64,000 nt of DNA. Source: Paenibacillus agri. Its GTDB lineage: Bacteria > Bacillota > Bacilli > Paenibacillales > Paenibacillaceae. The stretch covers positions 124,001 to 188,000 of the forward strand of contig NZ_JABWCS010000221.1 of assembly GCF_013359945.1 (NCBI RefSeq), given 5' to 3'. Numbering within the stretch: position 1 is the first letter of the stretch; the number at the start of each line of letters is the position of its first letter. Below are positions 17,229 through 26,600 of this stretch, one piece after another. The notes beneath the pieces are model-generated. The model saw only the letters and a program-made list of their open reading frames with translations. It searched no databases and had not been told where the DNA came from. Made by a program: the position numbers and the translations under genes.

Positions 17229-18185
17229 ATGGAACTCATCCAGAGGAGAAACAGCATAGTGAAAGTAGCTTTCTATCTTTTATTTGCCGGGTATGCTGTG
17301 ATAGCCATCAACCTTATCCTATTCAAGACGATCCCTGTAACAGCAATTTTCAGCACACCTGGTTTTGCTTTGCGAAGTGTGAACCTCATTCCCTATCACA
17401 TAATTACAACTTACTTCAGCGATGATTCTATAGGGTTAAAACGACTGCTGGAGAATACTTTGGGTAACATTGCCCTGTTTATTCCTTTGGGGGTTTTCGT
17501 ATCTTACATGGGTGTAATACGCTCTTTTCGGTTCAAGGTTGGCATCTTGGTGGCCACGGCAGTATCGCTTGAGGTCATCCAGTATGTGTTGGCACTCGGC
17601 AGCAGCGATATCGACGATGTTCTGCTGAATCTACTCGGAGGGCTGCTTGGGATTGCTGTGTATAAAAGGATCGAGCGGAGGGCGCGGTCGAGAGAGCAGG
17701 TACTGAATGCCGTCGTTGTCTTTTTCCTTGTAACGGGGATTGGGGGTATAGCGGTGATTGGGATTGTGGATCGCAATCTCCTGCCGTTCGGTAATCAGAA
17801 GGTTGAATATATAGATGAGAACAAAGGAATTATGGCGGGACTGGATGAGAGCACAAGTGACCTGTTCGGTGATCTGAAGGCGGCGGGGCAAAGTACCATC
17901 ACAGTCTATCAGAACCCTAAGTATATAACTACTGTATCAATATCGGAAACGGTGACTCCAGCCAGTGAGTTGTATACCGATATCTCCCTGAATGCCGCAA
18001 CAAAATTTTTTATCAGACATATAAGTTCAGTGAAAAATCAACTGATCTCCAGATATGAGGAAGGTTCTGCGGTAGATCTGGCTTCTTTGATGGGACAAAA
18101 AGGCACCGCTCTTACGGTCAGAGTATGGTTGTCCGATGATGATGTTCAGATCGCTAGAGCTGTGCTGGTGAGTGTGACGGATTGA
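17229..18185 (+). CDS. VanZ-like domain membrane protein
   Basis: 318 residues. The N-terminal half holds about five hydrophobic segments with the VanZ pattern, including NTLGNIALFIPLGVF and the SSDIDDVLLNLLGGLLG segment. VanZ proteins are associated with low-level teicoplanin resistance in vanA clusters, but most chromosomal copies have no assigned role. The C-terminal 150 residues form a soluble, unrecognised domain outside the VanZ core. ATG 17229 has GGGAGGT eight bases upstream. Single gene, converging on the DUF7002-like gene. Confidence 0.8.
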   Translation: MELIQRRNSIVKVAFYLLFAGYAVIAINLILFKTIPVTAIFSTPGFALRSVNLIPYHIITTYFSDDSIGLKRLLENTLGNIALFIPLGVFVSYMGVIRSFRFKVGILVATAVSLEVIQYVLALGSSDIDDVLLNLLGGLLGIAVYKRIERRARSREQVLNAVVVFFLVTGIGGIAVIGIVDRNLLPFGNQKVEYIDENKGIMAGLDESTSDLFGDLKAAGQSTITVYQNPKYITTVSISETVTPASELYTDISLNAATKFFIRHISSVKNQLISRYEEGSAVDLASLMGQKGTALTVRVWLSDDDVQIARAVLVSVTD

Positions 18186-18237
18186 GGATAGAATTGGAGC
18201 TAATTGCAGTGAGATTGCGAGATCGTCGCAGTAGCTA

Positions 18238-18927
18238 TCATTTATTGTCTTCACGTAGTTCCGCTAAAGTTTCGGTCAAGGCTCTCCACTGTTGTGGGAC
18301 CAGCGACTCTGCTGTGCAATATACAGTCTGCAAGTATTTGCTGAGCGGTATTAATGGACCTTTGACCAGAATTTCTTTGATCTCGGAGGGCTTACCCGGG
18401 ACAAAAGTGGCTGTTGATTGCCTGAAGCGATTGAGTGGGAGAAACATTTCGCAGGACTTCCGGTAGGACATCCGGTGGGGATACCGCGGAGAGCTCCCGG
18501 AATCATATTTGGACAGCGCAATGATGTCAAAATGATCCGTCAGTAGTGCAGCAGCATCCAGTTGGAGAATGGCAAAGGATTCATCAGGCTCCCGGCGGGA
18601 ATACATACCGAGCATCGCCAGGCAATCGCGTTTAGTAGGCCAGAGGAATACATGACGGTCGAGACAGGTTCTAAATTGCTCCGGAGAAGTGTTAGGGTCC
18701 ATTGCCTCGCCGGTAATGCGCAAATGAGCGTTCAGAACTACCGCTTGCTCATTGAACAGGGTGGTATGTTTCTCTCTGCGGCGCATGCCTTCCGATAGCT
18801 GAGGCGCAATAACGGATGGCGGGTACAGGGCATCGAAATGGGCGATGGCTTGCAGATTGGAGGCCCTGGTGAAGTGATATAACGACCGTCTGAGCGGGCT
18901 TTTGGTGATGTCGGCAACAATGTCCAT
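18238..18927 (-). CDS. DUF7002-like protein (possible ART-type fold)
   Basis: 229 residues from the preferred start. The order of motifs, LYHFTRASNLQAI near the N-terminus, HVFLWPTKRDCLAML in the middle and then ALSKYDSGSSPRYP, resembles DUF7002, a family of unknown function whose LYH opening recalls DarT/DUF4433 ADP-ribosyltransferase folds. The open frame extends upstream to 19017, but only ATG 18927 has a plausible ribosome site (GGAGA, spacing about 11). The 59-residue membrane protein ends just upstream on the same strand. Family assignment is tentative. Confidence 0.6.
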   Translation of the reverse strand: MDIVADITKSPLRRSLYHFTRASNLQAIAHFDALYPPSVIAPQLSEGMRRREKHTTLFNEQAVVLNAHLRITGEAMDPNTSPEQFRTCLDRHVFLWPTKRDCLAMLGMYSRREPDESFAILQLDAAALLTDHFDIIALSKYDSGSSPRYPHRMSYRKSCEMFLPLNRFRQSTATFVPGKPSEIKEILVKGPLIPLSKYLQTVYCTAESLVPQQWRALTETLAELREDNK

Positions 18928-19030
18928 GGAATTAGATTCTCCAATATAGGGGATCGGTATGCTTGAAGCAGTATTCATTATAATGCATATTTGTGAGGAA
19001 TTATCTTTAAGCTTCATTGAGGATACATTT

Positions 19031-19210
19031 TTATAGTTCTTTATTGAGCTTTTCTTTTCTGTGTCTGCTTACGAGATCCATAATGAAACTTACAAGTACT
19101 ATAATAATAGATTGGAATAAAGGCTTAACCATGCTTGCGTCATCATAAATAAAATAGGCAAATATAAAATTAGCTATAAAAATAAACAGATATCCGAGAA
19201 TTGTGACCAT
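19031..19210 (-). CDS. Small two-helix membrane protein (59 residues)
   Basis: An open frame of exactly 60 codons starts at ATG 19210 directly after GGAAAGGGG. It encodes two hydrophobic helices (VTILGYLFIFIANFIFAYF, then KPLFQSIIIVLVSFIMDL) joined by a short acidic turn, with a basic tail (RHRKEKLNK). It is not a shadow of any other gene. It lies just upstream of the DUF7002-like gene on the same strand and may form an operon with it. No family was recognised. Confidence 0.6.
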   Translation of the reverse strand: MVTILGYLFIFIANFIFAYFIYDDASMVKPLFQSIIIVLVSFIMDLVSRHRKEKLNKEL

Positions 19211-19553
19211 CCCCTTTCCAAGTGATTAATTTTTGTTTATTTTCAATATTAAGGTAAAAAATAATCAAATTCAATTGTATTATATAGCGCATTAAACAAC
19301 ACAGCGTAAATTATCGCAAATGATGCAGACTTTTAAAATAACAGCATACTTGTACCCTAAGGAACAAAATGAACCTTTGGTTTACAAGAATTTCACCCCT
19401 TTAGGTGTTTTCCCGTTATCAAAGTCTCTCTTAAGCTCGACCGTGATCCTTCTCAAGGCGAATGTTAATTATTGCGCAGATTCACTTCTACATAATTGCC
19501 CTCCAAACTTCAAACAATGAGAACACAATCCAAAGTGAGAAGGAGATGAGGGC
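19211..19553. other. Gene-free interval, 343 bases
   Basis: AT-rich region between divergent genes. A 66-codon frame at 19320-19520 lacks a ribosome site and coding character. No riboswitch, repeat or terminator was recognised; it should contain promoters for both flanking genes. Confidence 0.5.
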
Positions 19554-20504
19554 ATGAGGAAATATCAATGGCATCATCGGCTCATGACCGGGGGGAGAAC
19601 CATAGCTGTACTGCTGTCCGCCGGATGCCTGGCGATATCCGGGAGCTATACAGCAGCAGAAGCCGTGAACAGTGAGGGGGTCCAGACCACGGCTGGTGTC
19701 GTTGCTGATGTCAATGGACAACCGAAGGCTTCGTTGAACGGTCCAAAAAGCACTGTACCAACGGGCAATGAGGCGAAGGGGAAGGGTACACGTCAGACCC
19801 GCAGCCGGGTAGCCATCATTATTGATGATTTCGGCAACGGCATGAAGGGAACAGACGAAATCTTTTCCCTGCCGATTAAGCTCACTGTGGCGGTGATGCC
19901 GTTCCTGCCTACCTCCCAGCAGGACGCAAAACGTGCTCATGAGCGGGGAGACGATGTGCTGGTCCATCTGCCGATGGAGCCAAAGAGCGGCAGACCGGAG
20001 TGGTTGGGCCCAGGAGCAGTGCTGGCGAAGATGACCGACGCGGAAGTGCGGCAGAAAGTCGAGGCGGCGCTGGAAAATGTACCTTATGCTATAGGCATCA
20101 ACAATCATATGGGTTCAAAAGTGACGGGAGATCCCCGGATCATGGGTATTATATTGGCTGTCTGCAAGGAGCGTGGACTATTCTTCGTGGACAGCAAGAC
20201 TAATTACCGTTCTGTGGTGGGCCAGGTTGCACAAGAGATCGGTTTGCCCCGTGTGGAGAACCATATTTTTCTTGATGATGTTCATACCGCAAGCCATGTG
20301 CGGAAGCAAATGCGTCTTGTGCAGGAGCGGGCGCTGAATCAGCATTACTGCGTAACCATCGGACATGTCGGTGTGCAAGGCAAAAATACCGCAGCGGGGA
20401 TTCGCGGCGGCATTGAAGACATGAAGAACACGGTCGACTTCATCGGGATCTCCGATCTTGTAAAAGAAGAATGGAAGTGGGCTCCCAAGCCTACACTTCC
20501 ATAA
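19554..20504 (+). CDS. Divergent polysaccharide deacetylase family protein
   Basis: 316 residues: a signal peptide (about 10-36), a low-complexity linker and then the divergent polysaccharide deacetylase domain from residue 82 (RVAIIIDDFGNGMKG, LPIKLTVAVMPFLP, LVHLPMEPK, GINNHMGSKVT, FVDSKTNYRS). The fold is that of carbohydrate esterases; the reaction of this family is unproven. It is exported. ATG 19554 follows GAAGGAGATGAG. Its last 14 bases overlap the end of the converging amidase gene. Confidence 0.87.
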   Translation: MRKYQWHHRLMTGGRTIAVLLSAGCLAISGSYTAAEAVNSEGVQTTAGVVADVNGQPKASLNGPKSTVPTGNEAKGKGTRQTRSRVAIIIDDFGNGMKGTDEIFSLPIKLTVAVMPFLPTSQQDAKRAHERGDDVLVHLPMEPKSGRPEWLGPGAVLAKMTDAEVRQKVEAALENVPYAIGINNHMGSKVTGDPRIMGIILAVCKERGLFFVDSKTNYRSVVGQVAQEIGLPRVENHIFLDDVHTASHVRKQMRLVQERALNQHYCVTIGHVGVQGKNTAAGIRGGIEDMKNTVDFIGISDLVKEEWKWAPKPTLP

Positions 20505-21237
20505 GATAAGCGGCAATGCCGTTCGCTACAGCTTCGGCAATCTCCTGCTGGCCCGCAGGGCTGCACAATTTCGCCCGGTCCGTTGGACTGCTGATAAAAC
20601 CCGCCTCGACGATTACCGTTGTGGCGGTTATTTTATTGAGCAGATAAAAGGGCTTGCCTGGTCTTGAATCCGTCTGCGTGCCATACAGATGGTTCAACTG
20701 GCTCTGGATCGACTTGGCGAGCATGAAGCTGCGCCCTTCCTGGCGATATAGCACCAGCGGTCCATGCTTGGACGGGGAAGAAGCCCAGTTGATATGGATG
20801 CTGACGACAATGTTGGCGGGCAGCGTCTCGGCCAGCTCTTTGCGCTGGGCCAGATCGCGCAGATGACGGGAGGAGCTACGCAGCCAGTGGTTCTCTTCAC
20901 TGGGCGCATAGTCGCCGTTACGGTTCAGAATCGCATCAAAACCATCGCTGCGCAGCAGCAGGAACAGTTTGCGGGAGATATCCAGGGTTATATCTTTTTC
21001 GAGAATTTTCCCATGGGAGGTACCGCCATCCACACCCCCGTGCCCGGCATCGATCAGGATCATCCGGTGGCCATGGCCCAGCATGTGGTGCTGCTCATCA
21101 TTATGCTGCTGCTCCTGCGTGGAATGCACCGGTTCGGCTCCGGCATAGCCTGGGGTCAGCAGCAGCATTCCAACTACCCAGCAGAGACTGATCCGGCGCA
21201 GGAAACTGGAGGAGCCTGGCCTGATGGTCAACTTCAT
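20491..21237 (-). CDS. N-acetylmuramoyl-L-alanine amidase (Amidase_3, CwlD-like)
   Basis: 248 residues. A signal or anchor helix (about 14-33) precedes an Amidase_3 domain. Zinc ligands are visible in LIDAGHGGVDGG (His), EKDITLDI (Glu) and SIHINWA (His), with the catalytic Glu in VIVEAGFIS. It cleaves the bond between N-acetylmuramic acid and L-alanine in peptidoglycan; size and layout resemble CwlD of spore cortex maturation, but the role is not shown. ATG 21237 follows AAGGAGGCG. It overlaps the end of the converging deacetylase gene by 14 bases. Confidence 0.9.
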   Translation of the reverse strand: MKLTIRPGSSSFLRRISLCWVVGMLLLTPGYAGAEPVHSTQEQQHNDEQHHMLGHGHRMILIDAGHGGVDGGTSHGKILEKDITLDISRKLFLLLRSDGFDAILNRNGDYAPSEENHWLRSSSRHLRDLAQRKELAETLPANIVVSIHINWASSPSKHGPLVLYRQEGRSFMLAKSIQSQLNHLYGTQTDSRPGKPFYLLNKITATTVIVEAGFISSPTDRAKLCSPAGQQEIAEAVANGIAAYLMEV

Positions 21238-21425
21238 CTAAACACGCCTCCTTACTCTGAAATGGGAAAAAGATCTGGGAGTGGTTACACTGTTAGATTG
21301 TGCCGCTACAGGCAAACCTATACGAACCTCTTCCCCAGGGTTTAGTTTTTCTGATGAAGGAGCACACTATAGCTATAATGAAGTGTCCATCAGATCAAGG
21401 ATAAACAGTGCAGGAGGTGGCCAAT

Positions 21426-21647
21426 ATGGCTTCAGGCGGCGATGAGCTGGTGAAGTATATCACCGAGAAAATAGTCGTATTTATCGAGGACCCGCGCAGC
21501 AGCATCCGTTCCCATAAGGAAATGGCGAAGCAGCCGTGGTCTGAGAAGTGGTTCGGTATGATCCCTATGGGTTGGTCTATTTGGAGGGGAAACTGGCCAC
21601 GAAAGGAAAAGGACTCCGTATCCTCCCTTAACGGGCATGATGCTTAG
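21426..21647 (+). CDS. yqzE: YqzE-like small protein
   Basis: 73 residues from ATG 21426, which follows AGGAGGTGG at 21412-21420. The pattern DELVKYITEKIVVFIEDPR followed by WSEKWFGMIPMG matches the YqzE family. In Bacillus the gene sits at the end of the comG competence operon; here it stands alone. Function is unknown. Confidence 0.75.
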   Translation: MASGGDELVKYITEKIVVFIEDPRSSIRSHKEMAKQPWSEKWFGMIPMGWSIWRGNWPRKEKDSVSSLNGHDA

Positions 21648-21676
21648 CCTAGTTCTGGCTCCGCCCATATTACAGC

Positions 21677-21719
21677 AAATAACCTTCCTTAAGCCAGAAA
21701 AGGCGCAGGAAGGTTATTT
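21677..21719. terminator. Hairpin between converging genes
   Basis: AAATAACCTTCCT (21677-21689) pairs perfectly with AGGAAGGTTATTT (21707-21719). Placed between the converging YqzE and secreted-protein genes. Confidence 0.7.
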
Positions 21720-21769
21720 GTCATGTTCTCATGTTCAGATATCCTCATGATCACACCATCATAATGCTT

Positions 21770-22792
21770 CTAATTGAATGACGCTGTACGATTGCCGGGT
21801 AACTTATGAAGCGTGCCGCTCTGGATCAATACGGACAGCGGCAAGTAACGTTTGCCTCCTGCCCCTGTAGCTGCGTATAGAACCGTCTTGGCGTCCGCAG
21901 TTTTCTCTGTCGGCAGCCAGCTCTGGTAGCCTGTAATCGTAAAGGGCGCTCCGAACAGTTCATTGCGGCCCGCTGCCTGAAAGACAAGGCTTACGCCGGG
22001 AGCAATCTCAGCAGTAAAGCTGTCCGCATCCTTGACAGCCAGCTTGGGCGATGTCAGCCATAGTAAATCGGCATAAGGGTCGTCTGTTCCTCCGGTCCGG
22101 TAAGCAGTATGAGGGACGGTAGCCTTTTTACTGGTTACATCCTCTACACTGACTGTTGTATTCTTGAGTGCGTTATCCGCCTGGCTTAGCGTCCAGGGCA
22201 GGATCTGTGGTGCAGCGGCATCGATAAAAAGCAGTTTGCCGTCAATCTTTAATTTCCATACTGGCAGAAGGGGGGCATACAACGCTGTAAGTTCCAGAGT
22301 ACCCGAATAAGTGGAAGATATAAGTCCTTGCTGCACCAGTAACCGGTGCAGTTCGCTCAAGCTGTAGGGGAGACCATAGGTTCCGGCTCCATATTCACTC
22401 AGTACATAACCTCCATCCTTTGCGGCGGAGATAATCATATAACCGATTCGCTGCTTGCCATTCATCACATTGACGAGCCAGCCATGCGTTCCGGGACCCA
22501 GTGGGTAATATTGAGGCTTTGCACTTGCCCATTCCTTGAAAGGGGCCTGCTCAGAGAGCTTCTCGATATTCGATTGGGCGAAGTCTTCCAAGGTGACAGG
22601 GGCGGAAGCCTCCTGAAACCGGAAGATGGGCGGTACCTCCTGTGAGACAGCCTGTACAACGCTTATTCGGCCACCAGTCGCAGCGAGCTGCGTTGGGAAA
22701 CCAAAGCTTGCTGCTGCCAGTACCAGGCATAACAACAGCAGGAGGGAAGCTGGGAGCCTGCGGCGGCGTCCCCGCTGGACGAATATTTTCAT
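21770..22792 (-). CDS. Secreted protein of unknown function
   Basis: 340 residues from ATG 22792 (AAAGGTGATC upstream), preferred to an ATG 24 codons earlier that lacks a ribosome site. A basic N-terminus and strong hydrophobic segment (ASLLLLLCLVLAAASF) form a signal peptide. The rest is a soluble beta-rich protein without cysteines or repeats; no family was recognised. It lies downstream of yqhG on the same strand with a gap of about 140 bases, so co-transcription is possible. Confidence 0.7.
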   Translation of the reverse strand: MKIFVQRGRRRRLPASLLLLLCLVLAAASFGFPTQLAATGGRISVVQAVSQEVPPIFRFQEASAPVTLEDFAQSNIEKLSEQAPFKEWASAKPQYYPLGPGTHGWLVNVMNGKQRIGYMIISAAKDGGYVLSEYGAGTYGLPYSLSELHRLLVQQGLISSTYSGTLELTALYAPLLPVWKLKIDGKLLFIDAAAPQILPWTLSQADNALKNTTVSVEDVTSKKATVPHTAYRTGGTDDPYADLLWLTSPKLAVKDADSFTAEIAPGVSLVFQAAGRNELFGAPFTITGYQSWLPTEKTADAKTVLYAATGAGGKRYLPLSVLIQSGTLHKLPGNRTASFN

Positions 22793-22930
22793 ATCACCGA
22801 TCACCTTTCTTCTCCATGGGCTTACTGATATTGTAAAGGACAAGCTGTAAAAAGAGTGTTGCAAGCTGTCGCGGACGGCTGCGGGAATTCCGCTGTTTTT
22901 TTGCCTGCTTTTAGCGAGCCGGGTCGCATT

Positions 22931-23998
22931 CTATGTCTTCCGCAAATGAAACAGTCCATAGGTGACCGCAGAAACTGCAATTTGCGGTTCATATTGCCAT
23001 GAGGTTTCCTGCCGGCGCCGGGCATATTGCTCCTCGATCTCTTTACGCTTCTCTTCATCCGGTTCCTTGAGCAATTCTTCGTAATAGACGTCGATTATAG
23101 CCAGCTCCAGCCGCAATCGTTCACGGGCTTCTTCCGCCCAGCTATAATCCAGCTCCGCAAGACGAGCGGTAAGACTAGCCTCGAGCTGTTCCGCGCCTGC
23201 CGTCACCGACATTTCAAGCGGCTGAACATGGACATTCTCTGGGAGGCGCGGGGTCAGCTTGAGTGGTGACAGCTTGCTTCCAAATTCATAGGTGATGACA
23301 CCTGTGACCAAAGAGATTCCCATAAAATGCAGCTCCTCACGCTTCAGGTCACATGACATCTCCACCTTGTAATAGACTCCAAGCCATGGCTCATAGGCTG
23401 CTGAGAACAGGGTTGTCCGCTGGCGACTCCCAGGATCTTCGAACAGGTAGAGGCATTTCCCTTCCTCGCGTGCAGCTTCCCAGATCTGGCGCAGCCGTTT
23501 GCTGCCATAGATAACATCCTCGCGCCTGATCATGCCGGGGCCTATCCGGGGCAGCGCGGGTACAACGCCGAAGTAGCGGGACAAAATACTGTCCTGCGGA
23601 TTGCCAGGAGGGGCGGGAGACCCTACAGAGCCTGCGGAAATGATGCCCCCAGGTTCTGTGGCCGCTTCTATTTCCACAGGCTTGCTGGCTATTCCATTGC
23701 CGGTGTCGGCCCTCATTAACCCCGGATTACCTAATCCTGAACTCCGGGGTACCAAGGCGGCTTCAGCCTGACTGTCATACTGCTCAGGGTTGAACACGAA
23801 CGTGAATGACAGTGTCTCTGGCTCAACTCCGGTACGTTCTACGAAGCCCCAATAATAGGGACGATCCGTGAGCATCTGATCTGCACGGGGAGAGAGCTTG
23901 ACTGTTACATGCAGGGGAGAGGTCTCAATAATCGAGCAGTCTGTGGCCTCAAGATAATCCATAACCTGCTTGCGCACTTGCTGTGGGGAGAGGGTCAT
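22931..23998 (-). CDS. yqhG: YqhG family protein
   Basis: 355 residues, matching the YqhG family of Bacillales (function unknown). The N-terminus (VRKQVMDYLEATDC) and C-terminus (WQYEPQIAVSAVTYGLFHL) are characteristic; the C-terminal 100 residues are charged and helical. A Pro/Gly-rich linker at about 115-155 separates the halves. Its ATG overlaps the yqhH stop by four bases (ATGA), so the two are translationally coupled, as in Bacillus subtilis. Confidence 0.85.
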   Translation of the reverse strand: MTLSPQQVRKQVMDYLEATDCSIIETSPLHVTVKLSPRADQMLTDRPYYWGFVERTGVEPETLSFTFVFNPEQYDSQAEAALVPRSSGLGNPGLMRADTGNGIASKPVEIEAATEPGGIISAGSVGSPAPPGNPQDSILSRYFGVVPALPRIGPGMIRREDVIYGSKRLRQIWEAAREEGKCLYLFEDPGSRQRTTLFSAAYEPWLGVYYKVEMSCDLKREELHFMGISLVTGVITYEFGSKLSPLKLTPRLPENVHVQPLEMSVTAGAEQLEASLTARLAELDYSWAEEARERLRLELAIIDVYYEELLKEPDEEKRKEIEEQYARRRQETSWQYEPQIAVSAVTYGLFHLRKT

Positions 23999-25740
23999 AT
24001 GATTGTCTCACTTTCCTTCTTGATGCGGGTATTCAATTGACTTAGAGACTCACCAATATGGTTAAGACCACTGCGCAGCTGCTCCTCGTCTTGCGATTCC
24101 AGCATGATCTTGTACAGGCTCTTCTCCAGCGATTCCTTCTTCTCGAACTTTTCCAGAATGACATCGAGTCCGCCGATGACCATCTCGAACATATTAATCT
24201 TCTCATGCAGCAGATGCAGGATATGCTCTTCAATGGTGCCTTGGGTCGACAGATTATAGATGATCACGTCATTTTGCTGCCCCAGCCTGTGAACACGCCC
24301 GATCCGCTGCTCTACCCGCATGGGATTCCATGGCAGATCGAAGTTGATCATATGGTGGCAGAATTGCAGATTGATGCCCTCGCCGCCGGCTTCTGTGGCA
24401 ATCATCACCTGGGCGCGGCCGCGGAACAGATCCATCATCCAGTCTTTTTTGCCACGATTCATGCCCCCGGAATAGGTAACGCATTGCAGTCCGCCTTCCC
24501 GGAAGTATTGCAGCAGATATTCCTGAGTGGCCCGGTATTCGGTGAACACAATCACCTTTTCGTTCATTTCACGGATCAGCGACAGAGTCTTTTCTGCCTT
24601 GGTATTCGCTTTTACCGTACGAATTGTCTGAAGCAGCTCCATCATCCGGTCACGCTTAGGGGAATCCTCAGGCAATTTCTTGATCAGGTTCACCAAGGTG
24701 ATAAAGACGGCATCCCGGCTGCTGCATACCTCCCGCTGTAGAGTGACAAGAGAGAGCATGCTGCTGAGATTTCCGCCAGCCTCTTGATACTGTTCTTTGA
24801 CAAAGGCAGTAACCCCGTCATAGAGTCGCTTCTCTTCTTCTGACAGTGTCAGGGGGATGTTGCGGACTTTGCGTTTCGTAAAATTGACCGGCCCCTCTCC
24901 GCGGCGGTTGCGGATCATTAGCTTGGACAGCTCCCCGCGGAGCTGTTCCTCGTTCTTGGGCTGGCGCTTATCGACAACAAAGTTGGTGGCAAAATCACCT
25001 TGATTCCCTAGTTGTCCCGGCTTCAGCAAAGTAATGAGATTGAACAGCTCGCCGAGGTCGTTCTGCACAGGGGTGGCGGTAAGCAGGAGGCAATATTTTT
25101 TACGCAGCTGCTGTACGAACTGGTAATTGGTTGACTTCTTATTCTTGAGCTTATGGGCCTCGTCAATAATCAGCATGTCGTACTCGTTGTTCATCAGTAC
25201 TTCTTTATGCGGATCACGTTTGGCGGTGTCCAGAGAAGCGACGACAATGTCGTTACCCCAGGAATAGGCTTTCTTCTGAGCAATGGCAGAAATGCCGAAT
25301 TTGGCGTTCAACTCCCGAACCCATTGCAGCACTAAGGAGGCCGGAACGAGAATCAGTACCTTGGACACGAGTCCACGTACGAGATACTCCTTGAGGATCA
25401 GCCCGGCTTCGATCGTCTTGCCAAGTCCAACCTCATCGGCGAGAATGGCCCGACCCGACATTTGGAATAGCACCTTATGTGCTGTATCGATTTGGTGGGG
25501 AAGCGGGGAGAGGCCGGACAAATGCTTCATACATTGCAATTCGTCGAAGCTACTAACCAGACCCGCTTCTTCGCCCTGCACGGCCAGCTGTGACAATCGC
25601 CAGTCGCCCCAGGGTCCGCCTTTATCAAGCTTTGACTCCAAATCCTGTAGCCAGTTCCGGTTGAAAGAAAGAGGAACAGGCAGCACAGGCGCAGGCTGAC
25701 TCGCCCCAGCGGGCAGAGAATTACGGAATAATTGCGTCAT
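23995..25740 (-). CDS. yqhH: SNF2 family DEAD/DEAH ATPase, YqhH-like
   Basis: 581 residues. Helicase motifs run in order: motif I DEVGLGKTIEAG (about 99-110), motif II IIDEAHKL, motif III LLTATPVQN, then the second RecA lobe with IATEAGGEGINLQ and WNPMRVEQRIGRVHRLGQ. These are Swi2/Snf2 ATPases that translocate on duplex DNA or remodel protein-nucleic acid complexes; YqhH itself is uncharacterised. ATG 25740 follows GAGGAGA. It is overlapped by yqhG, so the two products may act together. Confidence 0.93.
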   Translation of the reverse strand: MTQLFRNSLPAGASQPAPVLPVPLSFNRNWLQDLESKLDKGGPWGDWRLSQLAVQGEEAGLVSSFDELQCMKHLSGLSPLPHQIDTAHKVLFQMSGRAILADEVGLGKTIEAGLILKEYLVRGLVSKVLILVPASLVLQWVRELNAKFGISAIAQKKAYSWGNDIVVASLDTAKRDPHKEVLMNNEYDMLIIDEAHKLKNKKSTNYQFVQQLRKKYCLLLTATPVQNDLGELFNLITLLKPGQLGNQGDFATNFVVDKRQPKNEEQLRGELSKLMIRNRRGEGPVNFTKRKVRNIPLTLSEEEKRLYDGVTAFVKEQYQEAGGNLSSMLSLVTLQREVCSSRDAVFITLVNLIKKLPEDSPKRDRMMELLQTIRTVKANTKAEKTLSLIREMNEKVIVFTEYRATQEYLLQYFREGGLQCVTYSGGMNRGKKDWMMDLFRGRAQVMIATEAGGEGINLQFCHHMINFDLPWNPMRVEQRIGRVHRLGQQNDVIIYNLSTQGTIEEHILHLLHEKINMFEMVIGGLDVILEKFEKKESLEKSLYKIMLESQDEEQLRSGLNHIGESLSQLNTRIKKESETII

Positions 25741-25961
25741 ACGGCATTCTCCTCTCGCAGTGATTCATATTGAATGTGTAAGAGTAGTATGCGCGTAAAA
25801 GAGAGGATTCATAACCCGGGGAGAGTAAAAGCGGGAGCTGACCGTCGAAGCAAGCGTAGCTGAATTGGTGAGGGAGAGAACAAAGAAATTTTCGGCTCAT
25901 ATGTACTTTTCTTTGTTATAGTTATATTTAATTTCAAATAATTGTTAGTTGGAGGTCTGTA

Positions 25962-26594
25962 ATGAGCCATATCAGAGGAATGATCTTGGAAGGGTTTTCT
26001 CATGCAGGAAAAACATCTGTTTTAAAAGCTCTAAAGCTACTTCAAGCACAAGAAGAATCATCGGAGCGCAGTATTATTGTCTTGAGTGAACACTATTCCC
26101 AAGTATTAAACAATGTTCATGGAGAATTTAAACGCTTAAGTCGTGATGAACATCTACATATATTAAAAGAACGGGTTAGCATGCTACGACAATTAAATGA
26201 GTGGGCAACTTATTTAGGTCCAGAGGCATCCCGGGCATCTAGAGGTATATTTTTTATATTGGAAAGATTCCATTTGAATCACAGGGTGGCCTTCCCCTCC
26301 GACTCCTTGTATGAAATTGAATCACTTGAAAATGAATTGCTCCACCTTGGTGCTACATGTGTATTATTAACGGTCTCCCCCGGCAACGTAGAGCAAAGAA
26401 TGCAAAGTCGAACACCTCACGAATGGACAAGCAAATCAAGAGAAGAGATCAGAAAGTCAGCCGATGAATTTATACAAACCCAATCAGAACTGCGTAAACA
26501 ATCTAGTTTATCAATTCTACCAACGATAGAAATAAATACTGACAATAAGGATTGGAATGCATATGCAAACAAAATAATGAATTTATTGAACTAA
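25962..26594 (+). CDS. P-loop nucleoside/thymidylate kinase-like protein
   Basis: 210 residues with a Walker A motif GFSHAGKTS at about 11-19, a middle segment with IFFILERFHLNHRV (a DRY/ERF-like nucleotide kinase motif) and an Arg-rich lid-like stretch near RMQSRTPHEW. It resembles deoxynucleoside/thymidylate kinase folds, but the substrate cannot be assigned. Base composition is distinctly more AT-rich than the neighbours, suggesting acquisition. ATG 25962 follows TTGGAGGTC. No partner gene adjoins it; a perfect 20-base palindrome lies just after the stop. Confidence 0.6.
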   Translation: MSHIRGMILEGFSHAGKTSVLKALKLLQAQEESSERSIIVLSEHYSQVLNNVHGEFKRLSRDEHLHILKERVSMLRQLNEWATYLGPEASRASRGIFFILERFHLNHRVAFPSDSLYEIESLENELLHLGATCVLLTVSPGNVEQRMQSRTPHEWTSKSREEIRKSADEFIQTQSELRKQSSLSILPTIEINTDNKDWNAYANKIMNLLN

Positions 26595-26600
26595 CATTCA

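Noticed and set aside
19320..19520. 66-codon open frame between the small membrane gene and the deacetylase gene
   Set aside because: No ribosome site and no recognisable coding pattern.
24058..24741. 227-codon open frame antisense to yqhH
   Set aside because: It is a shadow of the well-conserved SNF2 ATPase on the minus strand.
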